A stretch of 30,448 nucleotides of DNA, taken from positions 1 to 30,448 of the forward strand of contig DJGJ01000033.1 of NCBI GenBank assembly GCA_002432715.1, in the 5' to 3' direction. Positions within the stretch are counted from its first letter, which is position 1; each line of letters begins with the position of its first letter. Of this stretch, positions 14,845-23,066 are shown piece after piece. The notes under the pieces are model-generated. The model had not been told where the DNA came from and ran no database searches. It saw nothing but the letters and a program-made list of their open reading frames with translations. This DNA comes from Sphaerochaeta sp. UBA5849. Lineage in GTDB: Bacteria; Spirochaetota; Spirochaetia; Sphaerochaetales; Sphaerochaetaceae. The translations under genes and the position numbers were made by a program.

Positions 14845-14880
14845 TGTTATACGTATAACACACGGGTATTCGGTTGTCAA
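14845..14880 (-). promoter_or_regulatory. Sugar-operon promoter with overlapping LacI-family operator
   Basis: On the minus strand TTGACA (14880-14875), 17 bases, then TATACG (14857-14852). The perfect 16-bp palindrome TGTTATACGTATAACA (14845-14860) covers the -10 element and the likely start point. A central CpG palindrome of this size is typical of LacI-family operators. The divergently transcribed LacI-type gene starts 73 bases away, so it is the obvious binder, repressing the operon until the sugar or a product binds. Confidence 0.72.
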
Positions 14881-14933
14881 CAAAATACTTTTTATGAGAA
14901 GATATTCAATATTCCCGCAGAAATTGAGGACGC

Positions 14934-16025
14934 ATGGGTATTACACAGAAAGAAATTGCAAAGAATCTGGGAATCTCGTACATGACCGTAAGTCGTGCAC
15001 TGAACAGCAACGGGTACGTTTCCGATGCACTGAAACAACGAGTGTTGGAGTATGCAAAAGAGATGGGGTATGAACCCCACCGGGCAAGTCAGGTCTTGGT
15101 TCGCAACAGCACCAGGAGACTGGCGTTGTTCTCCTCCACCCTGCCCCGCTACTTCTGGGACGAGATCAACAAAGGGGTGCAGGTCGCAGCCCAACAGCTG
15201 AAAGCCTTCGACTACGAAGTACACTATCATCGGGTTCCCGAACTCGATACCCAAGCCTATCTCGCCCTCCTTGAGCAGGAGATCGAGCAAGGAGTCGACG
15301 CCGTTGCCTTGGTCAACCAACGAATGTATGACATCGAGGCAGTAATCACCTGCATCGAGCAGGCTGGCCTGCCCTATGTCACCTTCAACATCGATGCACC
15401 ACATTCGAAGCGATGCACCTACATCGGGTCGGACTATGTTGCCGGCGGCAGGCTTGCAGCGGACTTCATCGCCCGAACCCTGCAGCTTTCCCGGAAAAAA
15501 GAAGTCTTGGTCCTGCAGTGCTCGGAACAGGAACTTTCACAGGCAAAGGGACCGAATATCAACAAGATGCGCCTTGAAGGTTTTTTGGACCTGATGAACC
15601 AATCGTTTCCTGAAATCACGGTCCATCTGGAATATTTTGACACAAAGCTGCAGGCGGAGGAGAAAGACAACCAAATCCTCAACCTGGTCCGAAACTACCA
15701 AAACAAGGTGCAGGCAATGTACCTCATTCCCGCCTTCAATACTGATTTTCTCCACGCCTTGGACGCAGCAGGGGTACACGATACCATCACCGTTCTCCAT
15801 GACTTGGACAGCGCCGCCCTGTACCATTTGAAGACGCGGCTTCTTTCGGCCGTCATCGACCAGAGTCCTACACTCCAAGGCTACTACACCGTAATGGCAT
15901 TGGAAAAAATCCTCGAGTCAAAGCAACCTGCCGATCTTCCTCTTATCCAAATCGACCATAATTTGGTACTCACCGAGAACAGGAACCTCATCCATGGACT
16001 GAGTGCCGCCAGGCTCATGTCCTAA
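14934..16025 (+). CDS. LacI-family transcriptional repressor of the sugar operon
   Basis: 363 aa. The N-terminal helix-turn-helix is MGITQKEIAKNLGISYMTVS followed by RALNSNGYVSD and the hinge helix region EPHRASQVLVRNSTRR. The rest is a periplasmic-binding-protein-like effector domain (DAVALVNQRMYD, CTYIGSDYVAGGRLAADFI, VTVLHDLDSAALY-like TITVLHDLDSAAL). ATG 14934 has TTGAGGA at correct spacing. It is divergent from the solute-binding-protein gene, with a 16-bp palindromic operator between them, so it most likely represses that operon; whether it also represses itself is unclear. Its stop overlaps the stop of a minus-strand gene fragment. Confidence 0.93.
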   Translation: MGITQKEIAKNLGISYMTVSRALNSNGYVSDALKQRVLEYAKEMGYEPHRASQVLVRNSTRRLALFSSTLPRYFWDEINKGVQVAAQQLKAFDYEVHYHRVPELDTQAYLALLEQEIEQGVDAVALVNQRMYDIEAVITCIEQAGLPYVTFNIDAPHSKRCTYIGSDYVAGGRLAADFIARTLQLSRKKEVLVLQCSEQELSQAKGPNINKMRLEGFLDLMNQSFPEITVHLEYFDTKLQAEEKDNQILNLVRNYQNKVQAMYLIPAFNTDFLHALDAAGVHDTITVLHDLDSAALYHLKTRLLSAVIDQSPTLQGYYTVMALEKILESKQPADLPLIQIDHNLVLTENRNLIHGLSAARLMS

Positions 16026-16267
16026 AAGAACATGACCTCCACATCCCTTCCATCGAAGCAGACCAGGTCCCCCTGGGGATGGATACGAGAGGGAATGCGA
16101 ATACCATCGACGGTGGTGTACTGACTGCACTCTGCAGTTCTGGAAACCTGCTCGAGCTTGCCGTCGAATGAAGCTGCCATACGGTCGTTGGTAGTGAATT
16201 TCACCATCTCCCCGCTCTCCAGGAAGGTCGAAACAGTTCTGCTTTCAAGTGATCGGCATCCATGCTT
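16022..16267 (-). pseudogene. C-terminal fragment resembling DUF6544/DUF6920 proteins
   Basis: The minus strand is open from after a TGA near 16270 to TAG at 16022. It encodes LESGEMVKFTTNDRMAASFD, GKLEQ and later YTTVDGIRIPSRIHPQGDL. The order G-x-x-V-x-F-x-x-x-DR ... DGIRIPSR ... QGD resembles the C-terminal end of DUF6544 (DUF6920-like) proteins of about 250-280 aa. Only about 80 residues remain and the 5' part is missing. The end overlaps the repressor stop codon on the opposite strand. The assignment is from pattern memory and is tentative; a short intact ORF from ATG 16207 (61 aa) cannot be excluded. Confidence 0.42.
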
Positions 16268-16334
16268 TCACCTTTTCATGCAACTGGTTATCTTCTGTCA
16301 AGACATCTTGACTTTCCCCATCAGAACTCTGGAC

Positions 16335-16340
16335 TATGCT
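16335..16340 (+). promoter_or_regulatory. Possible -10 element of the CadD-type gene
   Basis: TATGCT lies four bases before ATG 16345, and no Shine-Dalgarno sequence is present. The same hexamer occupies nearly the same place before the FAH gene. TTGACT at 16309-16314 is 20 bases upstream, longer than an ideal spacer, so the -35 assignment is weak. Confidence 0.3.
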
Positions 16341-16344
16341 AGAC

Positions 16345-16941
16345 ATGCAAACAGTACTGCTCTCTGCAATCGTGGTTTTCATCTCCACCAGCATCGACGA
16401 CCTGGTGCTTCTCATCCTCTTCCACTCCCAAGCAACTACGCGGGTGCAACGAATATCGATACTCGTGGGTCAAATCTTGGGTATAGGGGTGTTGGTAGGT
16501 ATCAGCCTGGTCGGCTCATATCTTGCAAGCAGAATGCTTGAAGGGTGGGTCATCGGTCTCTTGGGCTTTATTCCCATAATTCTTGGCATACGGGCGATGC
16601 TGAGCAAAGAGGAGAGCAAGGAAGAAGCGACGAGAACAGGAAGAAAGAGCCTGCTTGCAACCGTCACCTTGGTGACAATCGCAAGCGGAGGGGACAATCT
16701 GGGCATCTACATACCCTGGTTTGCCACCCTCGACGGCGCCTATCTTGGCCTCACGATGCTGGTCTTCCTCGTCTTCTCCCTGATCTTTTGGTCCCTGGGC
16801 TACCTTCTGGCAAACCAGAGCCACATCAAGACCTTGCTCTCCCGCTTCTCGGCCGTCCTTGTTCCGGTGGTCTTCCTGCTGCTCGGACTTATCATCCTCA
16901 GCGAGAACGGCACCTTTGCAAAGCTGGCAAGCCTGTTCTAG
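16345..16941 (+). CDS. CadD-family membrane transporter (cadmium-resistance-type)
   Basis: 198 aa from ATG 16345; an ATG three codons earlier (16336) overlaps the putative -10. Five or six hydrophobic helices are visible, starting TVLLSAIVVFISTSIDDLVL, which is the CadD/LysE-superfamily N-terminal pattern FIxTxIDDLxxL. A second copy-like motif, TIASGGDNLGIYIPWFA, matches the CadD signature in which an Asp in GGDN follows a membrane turn. Known members confer cadmium resistance or export small cations; the actual substrate here is unknown. Its TAG stop and the asnB TAG stop share the four bases CTAG at 16938-16941, with no terminator between the convergent genes. Confidence 0.85.
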   Translation: MQTVLLSAIVVFISTSIDDLVLLILFHSQATTRVQRISILVGQILGIGVLVGISLVGSYLASRMLEGWVIGLLGFIPIILGIRAMLSKEESKEEATRTGRKSLLATVTLVTIASGGDNLGIYIPWFATLDGAYLGLTMLVFLVFSLIFWSLGYLLANQSHIKTLLSRFSAVLVPVVFLLLGLIILSENGTFAKLASLF

Positions 16942-18614
16942 TAGGCTGACTCATGCACCCCGCTCACCGCCCTTCCGCTGGGCTCGTTCATTTTCCTGAA
17001 CGCCTCGTCCCACTCAAGCGCCTTGGCTGTTGAACAAGCGACCGAATCCTCCCGAGGTACGCAGCGTGCCGCACTCTCGCTGGGGAAATGGGAAGCAAAC
17101 AAGCATCGGTAGTAGTACTCCTCCTTGGTGGCGGGAGTATGGATGGGAAAACGCTTGGCGGCCAGGGCGAATTGCTCATCGGTGACCAGGTTGGAAGTCA
17201 TGCGCTTGAGCGTATCTATCCAGTTGTACCCAACCCCGTCACTGAACTGCTCCTTCTGCCTCCAGGTGATTTCAGGCGGCAGATACTCCTTGAAGGCTTC
17301 CCTGAGCAGCCATTTCTCGATCCGCTTGTCCTCCCCGACGACGGGACAGAGTTTGAGATCTGGATTGAGATTCATCGCTACATCCATGAACTCCTTGTCC
17401 AGGAAAGGAACACGACCTTCGACACCCCAGGCGGCAAGGGACTTGTTCGCCCTGAGGCAGTCATAGAGATGGAGCTTGGAGAGCTTGCGTACCGTCTCCT
17501 CATGGAACTCACGGGCATTGGGGGCCTTGTGAAAGTAGAGGTAACCGCCGAAGATCTCATCACTGCCTTCGCCGCTGAGCACCATCTTGATTCCCATCGA
17601 CTTGATCACACGCCCCAAAAGGTACATCGGGGTGGCCGCCCTGACGGTGGTGATATCGCTGGTTTCCAGATGATAGATGACATCGGACAGGGCATCGAGC
17701 GCCTCTTGGATGGTAAAGTGCACCTCGTGATGCACCGTACCCAGGTGATCGGCTGCAATTCGGGCCGCCTTCAGGTCGGGTGATCCCTCCAGGCCGATGG
17801 CAAAGGAGTGAAGCCTCGGCCACCACGCAGTCTCCTGGTCGTCACTCTCAACCCGCTTTTGGGCGTACTTGGCGGTGACGGCGGCAATGATCGAGCTGTC
17901 CAAGCCCCCTGAAAGCAAAACGCCGTACGGCACATCGCTCATCAGCTGGCGCTTAACCGCCGCTTCGAGGGCATGCTTGACCTCCTCGATGCTGCCGCCA
18001 TGATTCTTGACCACATCATAGCTGGTCCATTCTCGAGTATACCACTGCTTGGGCTTTCCTTCGGGGCTGTAGTAGTATTGTCCGGGCAGAAACAGCTCGA
18101 TGGAGGAGCAAACCCCTTCCAGGGCCTTCAGCTCGCTTGCCACATAGTAGCGCCCTTCATCGTCCCACCCCTGATACAGGGGGATGACGCCGATATGGTC
18201 GCGGGCGATGAGATACACATCCTTGGTCCGGTCGTAGAGAGCAAAGGCGAAAATACCGTTCAACTCTTCCAAAAAGTCGGGGCCCTTGTCCTGGTAGAGG
18301 GCAAGAATGACCTCGCAGTCACTTTGGGTCTGAAACTCATAGGTATTTGCATAGCGCCTGCGGATCTGCTGATGATTGTAGATCTCCCCGTTCACGGCCA
18401 AAACGATATTCCCATCCTTGCTGTACAGCGGTTGACCTCCTGACAACGGGTCTACGATGGCCAGCCGCTCATGGCTGATAACCGCCTTCTCTGATGCAAA
18501 CACCCCGGACCAGTCCGGACCCCGGTGGCGAATCTTGCGGGACATCGCCAAAACACGGGAACGCAACTCGGGCGTATACGAGCGAATGTCAAACATACCT
18601 ACAAATCCACACAT
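16938..18614 (-). CDS. asnB: Asparagine synthase (glutamine-hydrolysing)
   Basis: Aspartate + glutamine + ATP to asparagine + glutamate. 558 aa, the size of E. coli AsnB. The Ntn-type glutaminase domain starts with the nucleophile Cys2 (MCGFVGMFD) and has RHRGPDWSG, SHERLAIVDPLSGGQPL and VNGEIYNH. The synthetase domain has the PP-loop LLSGGLDSSIIAAV and, later, VLSGEGSDEIFGGYLYF and GVEGRVPFLDKEFMD. Start ATG 18614 is fixed by Cys2 and by GGAGG upstream. The leader is unusual: the T-tract of an intrinsic terminator ends directly at the Shine-Dalgarno sequence, and only about 30 bases separate that terminator from argD. Expression by regulated read-through from the arg operon is therefore plausible. 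Confidence 0.96.
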   Translation of the reverse strand: MCGFVGMFDIRSYTPELRSRVLAMSRKIRHRGPDWSGVFASEKAVISHERLAIVDPLSGGQPLYSKDGNIVLAVNGEIYNHQQIRRRYANTYEFQTQSDCEVILALYQDKGPDFLEELNGIFAFALYDRTKDVYLIARDHIGVIPLYQGWDDEGRYYVASELKALEGVCSSIELFLPGQYYYSPEGKPKQWYTREWTSYDVVKNHGGSIEEVKHALEAAVKRQLMSDVPYGVLLSGGLDSSIIAAVTAKYAQKRVESDDQETAWWPRLHSFAIGLEGSPDLKAARIAADHLGTVHHEVHFTIQEALDALSDVIYHLETSDITTVRAATPMYLLGRVIKSMGIKMVLSGEGSDEIFGGYLYFHKAPNAREFHEETVRKLSKLHLYDCLRANKSLAAWGVEGRVPFLDKEFMDVAMNLNPDLKLCPVVGEDKRIEKWLLREAFKEYLPPEITWRQKEQFSDGVGYNWIDTLKRMTSNLVTDEQFALAAKRFPIHTPATKEEYYYRCLFASHFPSESAARCVPREDSVACSTAKALEWDEAFRKMNEPSGRAVSGVHESAY

Positions 18615-18625
18615 CCTCTACCTCC

Positions 18626-18662
18626 AAAAAAAAGCGCTCCTATCCCGTCAGGGTTAGGAACG
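18626..18662 (-). terminator. Intrinsic terminator between argD and asnB (possible attenuator)
   Basis: On the minus strand CGTTCCTAACCC pairs with GGGATAGGAGCG (one mismatch, one G-T) around a TGAC loop, followed by C and eight Ts. The stem begins 29 bases after the argD stop, and the T-tract abuts the asnB ribosome-binding site. An upstream AGCGTCT just after the argD stop can pair with AGACGTT at the foot of the stem, a possible but weak alternative fold. Confidence 0.85.
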
Positions 18663-18691
18663 TCTTTGTTCTTGGGTCGATACTAGACGCT

Positions 18692-19888
18692 TCAGAGCAA
18701 AGATGCAAGAGCCTGTTCAACGATTGTCAGTGCCTTGTCGATGTCTTGTTGCCGTACTATCAAAGGAGGCACGAAGCGAAGCACATCGTAGCCGGCGCTG
18801 GCAACCAAAAGTCCGCGTTCAAAACATGCATCGACGACCTTGCGCGGAGAGACGGTCAATACCATGCCGTTGATCAAGCCCATTCCCCGGACCTCCCCGC
18901 ACAATGTGGGATACAGCGCTGCAAGCTGTACGAGCTTCTCCCGCAAGTAGGAACCCATCTGCTGCACAGCGTCGGTAAACTCTGGATCGTTGAGGCGCCG
19001 AACCATCTCGTTGACGCCGGCCATGGCCAAGGCATTGCCGCCGAACGTGGAGGCATGGTCGCCGGGTTTGAATATCTCGTTGGCCTTTTCGCAGGTAAGC
19101 ATGGCTCCGGCGGGGATTCCCCCGGCAAGCGCCTTGGCGGTGGTCAGGATGTCGGGTTTCACCCCGTAGACCTGATAGGCAAACGGCTTTCCGCTTCGCC
19201 CCATGCCGCACTGCACCTCGTCATAGATGAGCAGGATGTCCTTCTGGTCACACAGTTCACGCAGGCCCTGGAGGAACTCTACGGTTGCCGGCACGATGCC
19301 GCCCTCACCCTGGATGGGCTCGACGATGATGGCACAAGTCTTTTCATTGACCAAGGCCTTCACACTCTCCAAATTATTGAATTTGGCATAGCTGAATCCC
19401 TGGGGAAGCGGATCGAAGTTCACATGATACTTGTCCTGACCGGTGGCTGTGATGGCACCATAGGTGCGTCCATGGAAGGAGTGGACCATCGAAATGATAT
19501 CGGTGCGGGCCGGGTTGCTCTTGTGCCCGAACTTGCGGGCAAGCTTGAGGGCGGCTTCATTCGCCTCGGCCCCGCTGTTGCAGAAAAAGACCCTGTCCAT
19601 GCCTGCAAGGGTGCACAGACCCTTGGCTGCCGCGATGGCTTGAATGTTGTAATAAAGATTGGAGCAGTGAAGCAGTCCTTTCTCGACTACCTCAGCGATG
19701 GCAGCAGAGAGGCCTGCATCATGGTACCCCAGGGCATTGACGGCGATTCCGCCGACAAAGTCCAAATACTTTTTCCCTTCTTCATCGATCAAGTACATGC
19801 CTTCACCACCGGCAAAAACCACCGGCACCTGGGCATAGGTGTCCAGCAAATACTGTTTGCCTAGTGCGATGCTTGTCTGCATGCTCAT
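18692..19888 (-). CDS. argD: Acetylornithine aminotransferase
   Basis: PLP enzyme converting N-acetylglutamate semialdehyde to N-acetylornithine with glutamate. 398 aa from ATG 19888, which overlaps the argB TGA (ATGA) and has GGAG six bases upstream; the longer open frame to 20020 runs through argB and is not used. Motifs: FVGGIAVNALGYHD, VFFCNSGAEANEAALKLARK, HSFHGRTYGAITATGQ, EPIQGEGGI, LIYDEVQCGMGRSGK and the PLP lysine in TTAKALAGGIPAGAML. C-terminus GYDVLRFVPPLIV. It is the last gene of the argCJBD operon. Class III transaminases overlap in specificity (also succinyl-DAP transamination), so a dual role is possible, but the context fixes the arginine role. Confidence 0.95.
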   Translation of the reverse strand: MSMQTSIALGKQYLLDTYAQVPVVFAGGEGMYLIDEEGKKYLDFVGGIAVNALGYHDAGLSAAIAEVVEKGLLHCSNLYYNIQAIAAAKGLCTLAGMDRVFFCNSGAEANEAALKLARKFGHKSNPARTDIISMVHSFHGRTYGAITATGQDKYHVNFDPLPQGFSYAKFNNLESVKALVNEKTCAIIVEPIQGEGGIVPATVEFLQGLRELCDQKDILLIYDEVQCGMGRSGKPFAYQVYGVKPDILTTAKALAGGIPAGAMLTCEKANEIFKPGDHASTFGGNALAMAGVNEMVRRLNDPEFTDAVQQMGSYLREKLVQLAALYPTLCGEVRGMGLINGMVLTVSPRKVVDACFERGLLVASAGYDVLRFVPPLIVRQQDIDKALTIVEQALASLL

Positions 19889-20772
19889 ACGCTCTCCTTG
19901 TCGGTCACCATGGTACCAATACCCTTGGTGGTAAAGATTTCGAGCAGAATAGCATGGCTCACCCGTCCATCGAGGACGTGGACGCTTTCCACTCCTTTCT
20001 CCAGCCCGTCGATGCAGCACTGGACCTTGGGGATCATACCCCCCTTGATCGTCCCATCGGCAATATAGGAAAGAGCCTGCCGTTTGCTCAAGGTTCTGAG
20101 AATGGAGGCAGGATCATCCTTGTCCTTGAGGATTCCCTCCACATCGGTGAGGAACACCAATTTCTGGGCTGAAAGGGCTCCCGCCACGGCACTGGCCGCA
20201 TAGTCGGCGTTGATGTTGTAGGTGTTTCCCTGTCCATCTACACCCACCGGTGATACCACCGGAACGAAGTTGTTGGCAAGCAGCGTGTCAAGCAAAGTGG
20301 TGTCAACCTTGTCGATCTGACCGACAAAACCCAGGTCCCTGCCCTTCTCATCAAGCTTCCTGCTGCAAAGCATGGTCCTGCCGTCCTTGCCGCTGATACC
20401 CGCAGCCTTGATCCCCACACACTCAAGTTCATCAACCAACGCCTTGGCGATGGAACCTGAAAGAACCATTTCCGCCACCTGGGCGGTCTCTGCATCGGTG
20501 ACCCGCAGCCCGTCGAGGAACTCACTCTTCTTGCCGAGGCGGTCGAGCAGACTGGTAATCTCCTTGCCGCCGCCGTGGACCACCACCGGCTTGAGCCCGA
20601 TGTACTTGAGCATGGCGATATCCTGGATCACCGACTTCTTCAGGTTCTCGTCCACCATGGCCGAACCGCCGTACTTGACCACTACGATGCTGCCGGCAAA
20701 GCGCCGGATGTACGGAATGGCCTCAATGAGTACCTCGGCCTTGAGTATTTCTGTTTCCATTTGGTGTTTCAT
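19885..20772 (-). CDS. argB: Acetylglutamate kinase
   Basis: Phosphorylates N-acetylglutamate, the second step of the acetyl cycle. 295 aa, amino-acid kinase fold. Motifs: VVVKYGGSAM (glycine-lysine nucleotide loop), VVVHGGGKEITSLL, SEFLDGLRVTDAETAQVAEM, NINADYAASAVAGAL, VFLTDVEGILKD and GGMIPKVQCCIDGL. The N-terminal helix (ETEILKAEVLIEAIPYIRRF) is of the kind that mediates hexamer formation in arginine-inhibited NAGKs, so feedback control by arginine is plausible. ATG 20772 shares one base with the argJ TGA, and the stop overlaps the argD start, giving tight translational coupling along argJ-argB-argD. Confidence 0.96.
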   Translation of the reverse strand: MKHQMETEILKAEVLIEAIPYIRRFAGSIVVVKYGGSAMVDENLKKSVIQDIAMLKYIGLKPVVVHGGGKEITSLLDRLGKKSEFLDGLRVTDAETAQVAEMVLSGSIAKALVDELECVGIKAAGISGKDGRTMLCSRKLDEKGRDLGFVGQIDKVDTTLLDTLLANNFVPVVSPVGVDGQGNTYNINADYAASAVAGALSAQKLVFLTDVEGILKDKDDPASILRTLSKRQALSYIADGTIKGGMIPKVQCCIDGLEKGVESVHVLDGRVSHAILLEIFTTKGIGTMVTDKESV

Positions 20773-21992
20773 CAGCTTCTATAGTCTCCATTGATCCGAA
20801 CGTACTCATAGGAGAGGTCGCAGCCCCATGCGGTGCCTTCTCCAGTCCCATCCTGCAACTGTGCCAGCGTAACAATCTCGCGTTCCATGAGAATGCCCTT
20901 GGCAAGGTGTTCATCGAAAGCCAACGGCGTTCCATTTTTCACCACTTGGATGGTTCCTTTCGCCGAGGAGAAGTACAAGTCCAGCGTTGAGGGATTGAAA
21001 TCCGCCCCGCTGTAGCCCATGGCACAAAGAATCCGTCCCCAGTTGGCATCACTGCCGAAGAAAGCCGTCTTGACCAGGTTGCTGGTGATAACACTGCGTG
21101 CCAGCGTTTGGGCCGTCTGCTTATCCTTCGCACCCGTCACCTTCACCTCCAGGAACTTCCCCGCACCCTCGCCGTCGCGAACGATCGCCTTGGCAAGCTC
21201 GGTATGGACATAGAGGAATGCCTGGGTGAATTGCTCCCACTGGGGATGGCTTGGACAAAGAGGAGTCGTTTCGCTCATGCCGTTGGCAAGAACCAGGACG
21301 GTATCGTTGGTGGAAGTATCGCCGTCGACGCTGATCATATTGTAGGTATCGGTGATCGAGGACCCCAACAGGGTCTGCAACGTCTGCTTGTCCACATTGG
21401 CATCGGTGGTGATGAAGCTGAGCATGGTGGCCATGTTGGGATGGATCATTCCAGACCCCTTGGCCATGCCTCCGATATGTACCGTCCTACCCTCGATCTG
21501 CAAACTGACAGCAACTTCCTTGGTAAAGGTGTCGGTCGTACAGATGGCCAAGGCGGCTTCAAATGCCGCCTCGCGGCTTTCACCCAACTCCTTGCTGCAC
21601 AAATCGATGCCTGCCTTGACCTTGTCCATCGGCAAAGGAACGCCGATGACACCGGTCGAACAGACCAGCACCTCTTCGGCCTTGCAGCCAAGTACTGAGC
21701 CTGCATGGGCTGCAGTGGCCTCGGTGTCCTTCAGCCCCTGCTCGGCTGTACAGGCGTTGGCATTGCCGCTGTTGATGACAATGGCCCTGACCTTGTCCTG
21801 GGTGGCCACCAGCTTCTGGTCCCAGAGCACCGGGGCGGCCTTCACCAGATTGGTGGTGAAAGAGCCTGCAAATGAGCAGGGAACCTGACTGACCACCAGA
21901 GCCAGGTCCTTCTTCCGCTTCTTGATGCCGCAGGCGACGCCGTTGGCTGAAAATCCCTTACTTGCGGTAACTGAACCGTCGATAATCTGCAT
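20772..21992 (-). CDS. argJ: Glutamate N-acetyltransferase / amino-acid acetyltransferase
   Basis: Transfers acetyl from N-acetylornithine to glutamate, recycling the acetyl group; many members also use acetyl-CoA. 406 aa, normal length. The autoproteolysis site is in HPNMATMLSFITTDANV (cleavage before the Thr of ATML), preceded by GMAKGSGMI, with VDGDTSTNDTVLVLANG further on. INSGNANACTAEQG and the C-terminal WGRILCAMGYSGADF are also typical. ATG 21992 has AGGAGG six bases upstream and lies nine bases after the argC stop. There is no argA or argE in the window, which fits a cyclic pathway. It is mono- or bifunctional; sequence reading alone does not decide. Confidence 0.96.
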   Translation of the reverse strand: MQIIDGSVTASKGFSANGVACGIKKRKKDLALVVSQVPCSFAGSFTTNLVKAAPVLWDQKLVATQDKVRAIVINSGNANACTAEQGLKDTEATAAHAGSVLGCKAEEVLVCSTGVIGVPLPMDKVKAGIDLCSKELGESREAAFEAALAICTTDTFTKEVAVSLQIEGRTVHIGGMAKGSGMIHPNMATMLSFITTDANVDKQTLQTLLGSSITDTYNMISVDGDTSTNDTVLVLANGMSETTPLCPSHPQWEQFTQAFLYVHTELAKAIVRDGEGAGKFLEVKVTGAKDKQTAQTLARSVITSNLVKTAFFGSDANWGRILCAMGYSGADFNPSTLDLYFSSAKGTIQVVKNGTPLAFDEHLAKGILMEREIVTLAQLQDGTGEGTAWGCDLSYEYVRINGDYRS

Positions 21993-22001
21993 ACAAGCCT
22001 C

Positions 22002-23042
22002 CTAGAGGGGGGTGCTCACATAGAGAGGAAGGCCGAGGGTCTCCTCAAAGTTGCACCGGATATTCATGTTCTGTACCGCTTGTCCGCCGGCACCCTTGAT
22101 CAAATTGTCTATCGCCCCGATTGCGATGACGCGCCTGGTCCTTGCATCGACCTTCCACCCGATAGCACAGGTGTTGGTCCCCCGGACGAACCGGGTTTCG
22201 GGAAGGGAGGATCCCATCAGGCGGATGAAGCGCTCCTTGCCGTAGTGTTTCTGATATGCAGACTCGATATCACCTTCAGTCACCCCGGTCTTGAGGTTTG
22301 CATAGCAGGTGGACAGGATTCCACGGTTCATCGGAACCAAATGGGGAGTGAACTGCACTACGATGTCAGAACCGTTGATCAGGCTCAGTTCCTGCTCGAT
22401 CTCCGGGGTGTGGCGGTGATTGGTCACCCCATACGCCTTGTACGATTCGTTGCACTCGCAAAACAACGAGTCGATCTTCTCGCTGCGGCCTGCCCCGCTG
22501 ACTCCGCTGGCGCTGTCGATTATCAGGCTGGATGGATCGACCAATTGCTCGGCCAGCAAGGGAGCAAGGGTGAGAATGGAGCATGTGGTATAGCAGCCCG
22601 GATTTGCAATCAGGTTGGCCTTCTCAATCTCACTGCGATGCAGTTCGCAGAGGCCGTAGACACTCTGTTTGAGAAGGTGCTTGCTGCCGTGTTCGGTCTT
22701 GTACCAGGATTCATAGACACTGCTTTCCTTAAGCCGATAGTCGGCTCCCAGATCGATGACGATGCATCGCTCCAAGATCTCCTCGGTGACCTTGCGGCTG
22801 GCCAGTGCATGGGGGAGAGCTAAAAACAGAACCGAGCAAAGCTTGCTCGCCTCTTGCACATCCTCCTCCTGCAAAACCAGGTCGCAACCACCCGCAAGCG
22901 ATGGATAGATATCGGAAAAACGCTTGCCCGCGTATGAGTGGGAAGCCAAATAGGTGATCTCAACGTTGGGGTGTGCAGCCAATAAGGATACCAGGACCGA
23001 TCCTGCATACCCTGTAGCACCAATTACTCCGCATCGCAGCAT
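22002..23042 (-). CDS. argC: N-acetyl-gamma-glutamyl-phosphate reductase
   Basis: NADPH-dependent reduction of acetylglutamyl phosphate to the semialdehyde. 346 aa from ATG 23042 (GGAGG six bases upstream); the open frame to 23108 crosses the promoter and operator. N-terminal Rossmann motif GVIGATGYAGSVLVSLL, then LFLALPHALA, DLGADYRLK, the catalytic Cys in ANPGCYTTCSILTLAPL, SGVSGAGR and HRHTPEIEQEL. It is the first gene of the argCJBD operon. The promoter (TGGTCA-16-TATAAT) is overlapped by one ARG-box-like palindrome, with a second 41 bp away, pointing to ArgR/AhrC control. Confidence 0.96.
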   Translation of the reverse strand: MLRCGVIGATGYAGSVLVSLLAAHPNVEITYLASHSYAGKRFSDIYPSLAGGCDLVLQEEDVQEASKLCSVLFLALPHALASRKVTEEILERCIVIDLGADYRLKESSVYESWYKTEHGSKHLLKQSVYGLCELHRSEIEKANLIANPGCYTTCSILTLAPLLAEQLVDPSSLIIDSASGVSGAGRSEKIDSLFCECNESYKAYGVTNHRHTPEIEQELSLINGSDIVVQFTPHLVPMNRGILSTCYANLKTGVTEGDIESAYQKHYGKERFIRLMGSSLPETRFVRGTNTCAIGWKVDARTRRVIAIGAIDNLIKGAGGQAVQNMNIRCNFEETLGLPLYVSTPL

Positions 23043-23066
23043 ACAATCCTCCGTGTATACGATAGT

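Noticed and set aside
18494..19864. 456-codon open frame on the plus strand opposite argD and the asnB start
   Set aside because: It lies entirely antisense to two well-recognised genes, has no ribosome-binding site and no family likeness. Long antisense frames are expected where third codon positions are G/C-rich.
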